A stretch of 64,000 nucleotides of DNA from Paenibacillus xylanexedens (GTDB lineage: Bacteria > Bacillota > Bacilli > Paenibacillales > Paenibacillaceae): the NCBI RefSeq assembly GCF_007676705.1, contig NZ_VEBF01000001.1, forward strand, positions 806,001-870,000, given 5' to 3'. Made by a program: the position numbers and the translations under genes. Numbering within the stretch: position 1 is the stretch's first letter; the number at the start of each line of letters is the position of its first letter. Below the pieces are notes generated by a model, which was not told the origin of the DNA, searched no databases, and worked only from the letters and a program-made list of their open reading frames with translations. Positions 57,374 through 64,000 of the stretch are shown here, in pieces.

Positions 57374-58435
57374 TTAATACACCAATATCTCACGCAGTCG
57401 TTCTTCATGAAGACGCATCCAGTCGATCCGCTGATTGAGCTTCACAATCTGATCAACAGCCACTTCCGGCTCATCTGTACCCTCGAACATGCGACTGATG
57501 AAATGCATGACCACATCCAGACTACGTAGCAGAATCAATCGCGGTATCGCTAACAGCTCTTCTGGTTCCAGGCTGACGTGTTCCCGAAATCCCTTAATCA
57601 AGCCCTCTTGTGCCTGCCACATCCAATCTTCACTCTTGTCCATAGTCAGAAGATCAGACATCGGAACAGCCAATTCCATTACCCGCAGATCCCATGTGGC
57701 AAATTCAAAATCCAATATGGCACAGATTTCACCCTGCTGATCTGCCAACACATTTGAAGCATTCACATCCCCATGAACCAGTTGATGCGGCAGTTGTTCC
57801 ATTCCACGCAGTGCTTCTAACAAATCTGGCAGCGTACCCCTAAGTTGCTTCAGTTCATTCGCACATGCGACCAATTGCTCTGGCGGCGATGAGCACAGCT
57901 GTAATAATCGTTCAGGTGAACAGAGCGGATACGCATCCTGAATTCGATAGTACGGGGGGTAAACAGGTTCAAGTCGTATATCCAGCGTAGCCATAACAGA
58001 AGACAGGGTCCCCGCCGCTTTACCGAGCCCAAACAATTGATCTGGCGTATGCCAGATCGGATTGACGCCTTCCCTATAATGAAACAGAGTGACGATTTTG
58101 GTGTGACCTGTGAGGGTATCTTTGACAGCAAGGAATGTACCTCCCTCACCAGATAACCGTCTTACAGGTGAAGGTGTATTAAGCTTAAAGTTCGAACGTT
58201 GGAGGGCTGCCAGCACCTCGTGTTCAAAGGTGATTTTCATCGGATCATTATGTGTTTCATATTGTCTCAGTACGTAATTATTCCCGTCTACATGGAGCAT
58301 GTAGGTAGAATTATTCATTCCACCCTTTCCACGCTCGCCTTTCCAGTTCGATGTTAAACCATATAAGGTCAACACTTCGGATATACGTTGCTGCTCTGAA
58401 TGATGGAGGGACCCGGAATCGATGTTTTGCACCAA
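57374..58435 (-). CDS. APH-fold phosphotransferase (kinase-like)
   Basis: 353 residues. The catalytic HGDVNASN (HxDxxxxN) and metal-binding DFEFATWD are present, and the N-terminal lobe has GGMNNSTYML. Relatives include homoserine kinase type II, choline/aminoglycoside kinases and spore-coat CotS-like proteins. The substrate cannot be named, and drug resistance is not implied. GTG start with AAAGGGG ten bases upstream. Confidence 0.85.
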   Translation of the reverse strand: MVQNIDSGSLHHSEQQRISEVLTLYGLTSNWKGERGKGGMNNSTYMLHVDGNNYVLRQYETHNDPMKITFEHEVLAALQRSNFKLNTPSPVRRLSGEGGTFLAVKDTLTGHTKIVTLFHYREGVNPIWHTPDQLFGLGKAAGTLSSVMATLDIRLEPVYPPYYRIQDAYPLCSPERLLQLCSSPPEQLVACANELKQLRGTLPDLLEALRGMEQLPHQLVHGDVNASNVLADQQGEICAILDFEFATWDLRVMELAVPMSDLLTMDKSEDWMWQAQEGLIKGFREHVSLEPEELLAIPRLILLRSLDVVMHFISRMFEGTDEPEVAVDQIVKLNQRIDWMRLHEERLREILVY

Positions 58436-58520
58436 ATATTAACCCCTTTATCTCACAAAATGGAACTGTCATCTATTTATCTTAAAGGAACTCCACTGCT
58501 TGGTCTAGTTCTGTTCGAGA

Positions 58521-59147
58521 TTAGGAGAACGGATAATATCCGGTCCGATTCAGCTGTTCTGCAATGACACGATATCCTCTTGCATTAGGGTGCACCCTGT
58601 CCCAGAATAACAGTTCACGTTCACGACCTTCAAACCTGTCATAGACCTGAGCACACGCATAGTTCCCTGATCCGGCTCCATTCAGAAACGAATTATATTG
58701 GCGCACCCAGTATGCAGCTTCCGTCGCCTGTGGATACGGGTTGTACAATCCGATGGATCGGACCATATACTCACTGTTACCCTTTAACTGCCGAATGTGC
58801 CGCATGATCTGGGATACATTACTGCGGGTTTCTCCGAGCACCTGTGTCATTTTTCCGGCATTCGGAATGCCATTACTTGCTTTAAATGTACGAATCAGAT
58901 CATTCCCACCAATGGATAATGTAATGATATCCGCTTCACGCAGCGATTGCCGCACTCGGGGATGCGATGAGATCATCTGTAACATTTCTCCCGACGTCAG
59001 TCCATTCACGCCCATATTTTCCATGGATACAAACGTACGGACATTCATTTCCGCCATTCGCCGATATAAAGGAACAAAGCCGGTGCCCAGCAACGCTCCT
59101 GTACCTACCGTTAATGAATCGCCTATAGCCACATATCGATATACCAT
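58521..59147 (-). CDS. SGNH lipase, LipC-like
   Basis: 208 residues. SGNH blocks are visible: AIGDSLTVGTGA with the nucleophile Ser near residue 9, ENMGVNGLTSGE, LSIGGNDLI, and WDRVHPNARGY for Asp/His. It strongly recalls the B. subtilis spore-germination phospholipase LipC (matching length, YNPYP and DRVHPxxRGY; from memory). There is no signal peptide. ATG 59147 follows GAGGGG. Confidence 0.85.
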   Translation of the reverse strand: MVYRYVAIGDSLTVGTGALLGTGFVPLYRRMAEMNVRTFVSMENMGVNGLTSGEMLQMISSHPRVRQSLREADIITLSIGGNDLIRTFKASNGIPNAGKMTQVLGETRSNVSQIMRHIRQLKGNSEYMVRSIGLYNPYPQATEAAYWVRQYNSFLNGAGSGNYACAQVYDRFEGRERELLFWDRVHPNARGYRVIAEQLNRTGYYPFS

Positions 59148-59297
59148 CCCGTCGCCCCTCTCTGCTGTGATTTCTCTGAACAATAATGAACTGCTCTATA
59201 TCTTATGATGAGCGGGACGACAAGGCGCGGGATGGTGTCCTTAGGCATGCACCTTTCTTTTGCACAAGATTGTAGCTTTCCTGTAGAGGTAAACAAA

Positions 59298-59331
59298 GAA
59301 AAAAGCCCTGCCGCATAACGCGGCAGAGCCT
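59298..59331 (-). terminator. Terminator after MMPL gene
   Basis: GCCCTGCCGC/GCGGCAGAGC stem with a five-base loop and a TTTTTT run on the minus strand, 17 bases beyond the stop. Confidence 0.9.
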
Positions 59332-59347
59332 GATTCATTGCAATGCA

Positions 59348-62300
59348 TTACATGCCTATGGTCCGATCCGAATCAACAGAATCCGCCTGTTCCTTGTTAG
59401 GGAATGGCCACCAGTTGGCCCGGCCAAACATCTTCACCATCACTGGAACGAAGAATGGTAAGAATAGCAGTGAGTACAAGATCAGTCCGCTAAGGACTAC
59501 CGTAGCAATCTGCATCATCGAGAGAACACCAGATGGATACATGGCAGCAAATGTACCGCTTAGAATGACTGCTGCAGAGAGGATAACGGTCCCCATGTTC
59601 TTCATCGCGTACAACATCGCATCCTGTACTTTCATGCCTTTGTTCTCATTGAAACGGTCCATCAGGAAGATGCTGTAATCTACACCAAGTGCAATCAGCA
59701 TGACAAATCCGAAGAACGGAGTAACCCAGCTGATGCCTGCGAATCCGAGGATATTAACAAAGATCACTTCGGTTAACGCCATCGATGTGAAATAAGCCAG
59801 TAATAAGGAAACGATTAGATACAGCGGCATAATGATCGAGCGGAGCAGCACAACCAGAATAATAAATGTGCCTGCCAGCATCAGCATTACAGTACGTGTA
59901 TAGTCGTTATTCGAGATCTCCTGCAGATCTGCAAACGTACTGGTAACTCCGCCTATGGCGATGTCTGCTTTTTCAAGCGTACTGCCTTGTACCGCACGAT
60001 GTACAGCAGCCTCAATGTCTGGGACACGATCAATGGCTTCTGTTCCGTATGGATTTTCGGCGAAAATAACGTCGATGGTCATCGTCTTCCGGTCTTGGGA
60101 CAGATACGTATCGAATACCTGTGTGAAGTCTTTGTTGCTCAGTGCTTCTTCAGGAACGTACCAGCCTGCCAGATCCGAATCCGGTGAATTTTGCAATTGT
60201 GTCAGATAGTCCTGCGCTGAATCCAGTCCCCCGGATACCTGTTTAATACCATCGACACTTTGATTCAAGCCATCCGTCAGTTGTGTTAGTTGACCACTCA
60301 GATCTGAGAAGCCTTGCTGAATTTTCTCCTGTCCACCCTGAAGCTGACCAAGCCCGTTCTGAATGGAAGGTATTTCTTTAATGACTTTTCCTTGACCATC
60401 AGCGGCCTGTTTCAGACCTGTCTCAAGCTGACTGATTCCCGTTACAATCTGGCCCAGACCATCGGCAAGCGCCTTTTGTCCGGCTGCTGCGGAGGCAAAA
60501 CCTTCATTGGCCTGATTGATTCCAGCCGCCGCTTCCCCAAGTTTGGTCTTAATCTGACCCAAACCTTGAGCAAGCTGGGCTGTACCAGAACCCGTCTCGC
60601 CTATCGTACCTTTGATACGCTGGTAGTCAGCATCTTGCTGTAATTCAGGATAACGTTCTTCAAGTGCTGTGAAGGATTCGGACAGACTGGTTAGAGCTGT
60701 TGAAACCCCGTTCAGCTGTTGCTCCAGTTCGCGGGTTCCATCCCCCAGTGCAGCGACACCAGCTCCCGCCTGACGATAGGCTTCAAGCAACTGATTGTTC
60801 GCCTGCGCAAGTTGATCTGCACTCGTTTTGGCTTGCTGGAGCCCTGCTTTCAGATCCCCTGCACCTGCAGAACCATCTCGAATGCCTTTCTCAATCTGCC
60901 CAAGTCCCTCACTCAGCTGCGTGATACCCGATTGCAACTGGGTAGTTCCTTTGGTAAGTTCACCTGCTCCATCAGCAGCTTCTTTTAACTGTGGTTCATT
61001 TTTACTTAGCTGACTGCTGGCTTCACTTAGACCATCACGGATTTTGTCCAGACCCGTCTTGCCTTCACCCAGTCCATCCGATAATGTTCCGACTTGCTGT
61101 GTAACTTCAAAATCTTTAATCTCATCACCCGTAGGTCGTGTCATACTGCGGACACCAGAGACTCCGGCTACTTTCTCTACTTCCCGGCTAATTTTCTCGG
61201 CAACGGCCATATACTTCGCATTATCCATCGCTTCATCATTCTGAATGACGATCTGACCCGGCAGCGATTCCCCCGGACCGAAGCTGTCAGAGATAATGTT
61301 GAATGCTTTTACGGAATCATATTTCTCACCAATCTCATCGAGACTGTTGAACGATAGTTTACCATCGTAGGTTGCCAGTAGAGGCACACAGACTGCTGCA
61401 ACGATGAGCAGTGCAGCCCATGGACGTTTCAGCGAGAAGCGACCAGCTGCACCATAGATCTTGCTCTCGGCATGTTCAAGTGATCCCTTCGACGGCCAGA
61501 ATAGCTTCTTGCCCAGCACCGCCATGAAGAATGGCACAATGGTAACCAGTGCAAGCATCATCACAGCAATACCTACAGCTACGGCAACCGCAGAACGGTA
61601 CAACATAAACTGGGCAAAACCGATGGCAATGAATCCAACCAGCACGGCAAGAGCCGAGAAGAGTACCGTTTTACCCGCAGTACGATAGGTGGCAATGATG
61701 GCATCCCACGTATTCTCATGATGAGCCAGTTCTTCCTTGAACCGACTGATTAACAGGATACAATAATCCGTACCAATCCCGAACATGACTGCGACCATAA
61801 AGATCTGTGTAAACGTGGATATAGGGAAGTCAACTCCATCCACGAGGAATGCAACAATCTGTTGCGATACAATGTAACTGATCCCCACCGTCAGCAGCGG
61901 TACAAAAGGAGCTACAAACGAACGGAAGACCAGGAACAGAATAAGTAAAATAAAGACAACTGTAATATATTCCGATTTCTTGAGCCCCTCTTGGGAACTT
62001 TCAATGGTATCCTCGTCAATCAGACCTTTACCGGTTATGTAGTGCTCCACATTGACGGACTTCAATGCTTCATTCAGGTCTTCCCGCATTTCCTTGACCG
62101 TGCGATCTCCCTGATCAATGGATAGTGACGTTAGAATGGTTTTGCCGTCAGCTGAGATCATCTTCTCGGACAACTCAGGCTGAGAAAAAGGTTCCAGAAT
62201 GGACAGAATGCCCAACTTCTCCTTATCGGCCTCCAAGTTCTTAATGGCCTGCTCTGCCTCTTGTGTTCCCGTGGTACCCAGACCATCCGGGTTATAAAAC

Positions 62301-62515
62301 ACAAGAGCGATCTGGCTACCCTGTTGCTCTCCTTTTTGTGCTGCAGCTTCATTCAAAATCGCTGCTGCCTGGGTGGAAGAGTACCCTTCAGGAACCGAAA
62401 ACTGTCCCTTCTCCCGAATCAGTTCACTCATGTTAGGGGCAGTAAACATCAACACGGCAGCTACAGCAACCCATAGCCCCATTAACCACCATCTTGCTTT
62501 CAATATCGCTCTCAT
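59348..62515 (-). CDS. MMPL/RND-family exporter with long repeat-rich loop
   Basis: 1055 residues. Two RND-like halves each have six helices; FGIGTDYCILLISRF (about 245) and ALGVDYSIFLMDRFNENKG (about 955) carry the family's proton-relay Asp-Tyr pairs. The second extracytoplasmic loop (about 395-860) holds a long run of heptad-like QLxxGLxQI repeats, resembling the YhgE/Pip coiled region. The relative in B. subtilis is YdfJ. It probably exports lipids, drugs or peptides. It overlaps the MarR gene by ATGA. Confidence 0.92.
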   Translation of the reverse strand: MRAILKARWWLMGLWVAVAAVLMFTAPNMSELIREKGQFSVPEGYSSTQAAAILNEAAAQKGEQQGSQIALVFYNPDGLGTTGTQEAEQAIKNLEADKEKLGILSILEPFSQPELSEKMISADGKTILTSLSIDQGDRTVKEMREDLNEALKSVNVEHYITGKGLIDEDTIESSQEGLKKSEYITVVFILLILFLVFRSFVAPFVPLLTVGISYIVSQQIVAFLVDGVDFPISTFTQIFMVAVMFGIGTDYCILLISRFKEELAHHENTWDAIIATYRTAGKTVLFSALAVLVGFIAIGFAQFMLYRSAVAVAVGIAVMMLALVTIVPFFMAVLGKKLFWPSKGSLEHAESKIYGAAGRFSLKRPWAALLIVAAVCVPLLATYDGKLSFNSLDEIGEKYDSVKAFNIISDSFGPGESLPGQIVIQNDEAMDNAKYMAVAEKISREVEKVAGVSGVRSMTRPTGDEIKDFEVTQQVGTLSDGLGEGKTGLDKIRDGLSEASSQLSKNEPQLKEAADGAGELTKGTTQLQSGITQLSEGLGQIEKGIRDGSAGAGDLKAGLQQAKTSADQLAQANNQLLEAYRQAGAGVAALGDGTRELEQQLNGVSTALTSLSESFTALEERYPELQQDADYQRIKGTIGETGSGTAQLAQGLGQIKTKLGEAAAGINQANEGFASAAAGQKALADGLGQIVTGISQLETGLKQAADGQGKVIKEIPSIQNGLGQLQGGQEKIQQGFSDLSGQLTQLTDGLNQSVDGIKQVSGGLDSAQDYLTQLQNSPDSDLAGWYVPEEALSNKDFTQVFDTYLSQDRKTMTIDVIFAENPYGTEAIDRVPDIEAAVHRAVQGSTLEKADIAIGGVTSTFADLQEISNNDYTRTVMLMLAGTFIILVVLLRSIIMPLYLIVSLLLAYFTSMALTEVIFVNILGFAGISWVTPFFGFVMLIALGVDYSIFLMDRFNENKGMKVQDAMLYAMKNMGTVILSAAVILSGTFAAMYPSGVLSMMQIATVVLSGLILYSLLFLPFFVPVMVKMFGRANWWPFPNKEQADSVDSDRTIGM

Positions 62516-62970
62516 TCGTTCTCCTGTCCTCCTTCATGCGTTAGCAAAGCTGCAAGCTTCTCAAAAGATTCAATGAAAATTCGAACCTCTTCCGGTTTAA
62601 AATGAACCAAATACGGCTCCAGAATCTGCTGTATTTCCTGTTCTGTTTCCCTGTATACCTGTCGTCCGGTATCCGTCAGTGTCAGATATACAACGCGGCG
62701 GTCGCGTTCATCCCCGGCCCGATGGACCAAATCGCGATCCACCAGCTTGTTGACCAAAGCGGTAATGCTGCTCTTACCTATGCACAGAAGCTCTGCCAGA
62801 TCAGAGGGTGTGCAGGAAGGTTTCTCTTCAATCAGACGAAGTGCGCAGAACTGATCGGTCGTTATGGTCTGCCCCACTTGTTCACGTATCCGCGTATCGA
62901 ACCGCTTATTGACCAGAAAGGAAGCATCCAAATAGCGGTTCACCAAACTTTTCGCATCCGGTGTATTCAT
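62512..62970 (-). CDS. MarR-family repressor
   Basis: 152 residues. The winged HTH (PSDLAELLCIGKSSITALVNKLVDRDLVHRAG, wing DERDRRVVYLTLT) is typical. The four-base overlap with the exporter gene, and a perfect palindrome just upstream, indicate an autoregulated MarR-MMPL unit induced when a ligand releases the repressor. AAGGAG precedes the ATG. Confidence 0.94.
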   Translation of the reverse strand: MNTPDAKSLVNRYLDASFLVNKRFDTRIREQVGQTITTDQFCALRLIEEKPSCTPSDLAELLCIGKSSITALVNKLVDRDLVHRAGDERDRRVVYLTLTDTGRQVYRETEQEIQQILEPYLVHFKPEEVRIFIESFEKLAALLTHEGGQENE

Positions 62971-62996
62971 TCTTCATTCTCCTTCCCCGAATCAAT

Positions 62997-63017
62997 ATAG
63001 TTCGCTTAGCGAACTAT
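62997..63017 (-). promoter_or_regulatory. MarR operator palindrome
   Basis: A 21-bp perfect palindrome with arms ATAGTTCGCT and AGCGAACTAT around a single T, 27 bases before the marR ATG. A second TAGTTTC half-like element lies next to it. The promoter hexamers appear to overlap but could not be fixed. Confidence 0.8.
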
Positions 63018-63093
63018 TCTTCTGTGAAACTATTCTATAATGAAACAATCTCTTAAAGCAATACTTTTTTCCTGGTTTTATGATAAAAACAAC

Positions 63094-63142
63094 AAAAAAA
63101 CAGGACGTCCGACTCAGCTAATTGCTAAATCCAACATCCTGT
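63094..63142 (-). terminator. Terminator after GNAT gene
   Basis: ACAGGACGT/ACATCCTGT stem with one mismatch and an eight-T run on the minus strand, about 48 bases past the stop. Confidence 0.75.
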
Positions 63143-63189
63143 AATGATTATGATCCATATATTTCTTAAAGTAATAAAATGCCTCTGTG

Positions 63190-63627
63190 CTACTCTTCGT
63201 CTGTATCTTCCTCTTTTTCAAGCACACAACGGAATCGCTCCACACCTGGGTATAATTCACCCAGACTATACACCACGAACCCCGTATTCCGATAAAACTC
63301 GACGGCTTCCAGTTCGGTCTCAGCGATCAGTCTATCGGGATTGTATGTTGCCAACAGCTGTGAGATCATACCACGTCCATAATTTTTGAAGCGGTTTTCA
63401 GGCAAAACCGAGATATGATGAATGGTAATCTCACTTGTTCCTGTCTTCTCATATCCAATCAGACCGATCAACTGTCCTTCATCTTCGTAACCGGCCAGTT
63501 GCAGCTCGTCCTTCTCTACATATTGTTGCAACGCACGGTTCAAGTGATCCGGATCAGGAAAGACCGAGTAGGACAACAGTTCCTGCACTTCCGGCTCCTG
63601 TATGCGTGATTTCAGATTAATTAACAC
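63190..63627 (-). CDS. GNAT family N-acetyltransferase
   Basis: 145 residues. Acetyl-CoA motif A is present as IHHISVLPENRFKNYGRGMISQLL (Q/RxxGxG/A type), then AVEFYRNTGFVV (motif B). The substrate is unknown. GTG start 63627 has AGGAGG seven bases upstream. It stands alone between the kinase fragment and its terminator. Confidence 0.85.
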   Translation of the reverse strand: MLINLKSRIQEPEVQELLSYSVFPDPDHLNRALQQYVEKDELQLAGYEDEGQLIGLIGYEKTGTSEITIHHISVLPENRFKNYGRGMISQLLATYNPDRLIAETELEAVEFYRNTGFVVYSLGELYPGVERFRCVLEKEEDTDEE

Positions 63628-63690
63628 CTTGATTCCTCCTATACCTTGCTTGTTTCCGTTATCGTATTGTAGTCGTTAGCCTCTAAAAGT

Positions 63691-64000
63691 TCAAGTCGTG
63701 TGCCGATTCAGCTCTGATTGAAGCACAGTGGAGATGTCGTCCGGACCCTTGATCACCGCCATCTGATATGCATCCAACAATGCACCTCCAACTGCTGGCA
63801 GATGGCTAGTCATGTATTGAATTGTTTTTCCATTGGGTTGATAGGCAGCATCCAGCCCTTTCTGAACAGCTTCCACCATATATGGTGAACTCAGACAACT
63901 TCCGGTAAGATTCAAGGACACTGTTGGATGTTCAAAACAGGATGCAAGCATCAAGATGCCCACAACGGCCGTGTCAGCAGCCGAGTCACATACCCTAACT
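63691..64000 (-). CDS. BadF/BadG-type ATPase (N-acetylglucosamine kinase-like), 3' end only
   Basis: Partial: the frame stays open to the window edge, so the start lies outside and only the last 103 codons are present. A VRVCDSAADTAVVGILML segment followed by LNLTGSCLSSPYM and MTSHLPAVGGALLDAY matches the C-terminal ATPase lobe of BadF/BadG sugar kinases. Such proteins phosphorylate N-acetylglucosamine-type sugars. An internal GTG at 63963 is not the start. Confidence 0.6.
   Translation of the reverse strand, partial: VRVCDSAADTAVVGILMLASCFEHPTVSLNLTGSCLSSPYMVEAVQKGLDAAYQPNGKTIQYMTSHLPAVGGALLDAYQMAVIKGPDDISTVLQSELNRHTT

Noticed and set aside
57374-58435. Calling the APH-fold protein an aminoglycoside-resistance enzyme.
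   Set aside because: HxDxxxxN and DxE/D motifs are shared by many kinases with other substrates.

Overview
The window looks like a chromosomal segment of a Paenibacillus-type Gram-positive, spore-forming saprophyte, with moderate G+C judged by eye. The basis is the Bacillales housekeeping order (fapR-plsX-fab-acpP-fabF-rnc, smc, ftsY, ylxM-ffh-rpsP-khpA, rimM-trmD), the ylb block (rsmD, coaD, ylbJ, ylbL, tmcAL, yceD, rpmF), strong AAGGAGG ribosome-binding sites and cre-like sites. The plant-polysaccharide genes, with YesM/YesN-type two-component regulation, also fit Paenibacillus. The genus is inferred; no rRNA, tRNA or CRISPR array was seen.

Layout. 1-2 kb: a cytosolic FG-GAP-like propeller protein and a VOC protein. 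2-20 kb: one long run of minus-strand housekeeping genes for tRNA modification, ribosome assembly, SRP targeting, chromosome condensation, RNase III and a complete type II fatty-acid synthesis operon. That operon is headed by fapR, whose own operator is visible. A PAQR/hemolysin III gene sits between ftsY and ylxM, and neither rplS nor ylqD is in its usual Bacillus place. 20-27 kb: flavohaemoglobin with a well-placed FNR-type box, tmcAL with a very GC-rich core, a Lon-like PDZ protease, a sporulation membrane protein, and rsmD-coaD. 27-29 kb: a possible small RNA followed by three small unrecognised genes.

29-48 kb is a carbohydrate island. It holds a GH2 beta-galactosidase, a sugar ABC importer (lipoprotein and two permeases, no ATPase), a YesM/YesN-like two-component system and a secreted GH74-X2-CBM3 xyloglucanase. 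An SMP-30 lactonase, an Axe2-like acetylxylan esterase, a second esterase-type hydrolase, an AraC regulator and a GH42 beta-galactosidase follow. Together these could cut xyloglucan or galactan outside the cell, import oligosaccharides, and remove acetyl and galactosyl groups inside. Several cre-like sites suggest CcpA repression.

48-64 kb is mixed: a YafY-type regulator with an AlkZ-related protein, galacturonate catabolism (uxaB-uxaA) beside a divergent AraC regulator, a Tet(M)-like ribosomal-protection GTPase followed by a TPR membrane protein, an APH-fold kinase, a LipC-like SGNH lipase, a MarR-MMPL exporter pair with a palindromic operator, a GNAT acetyltransferase, and the 3' end of a BadF-type sugar kinase that runs off the window.
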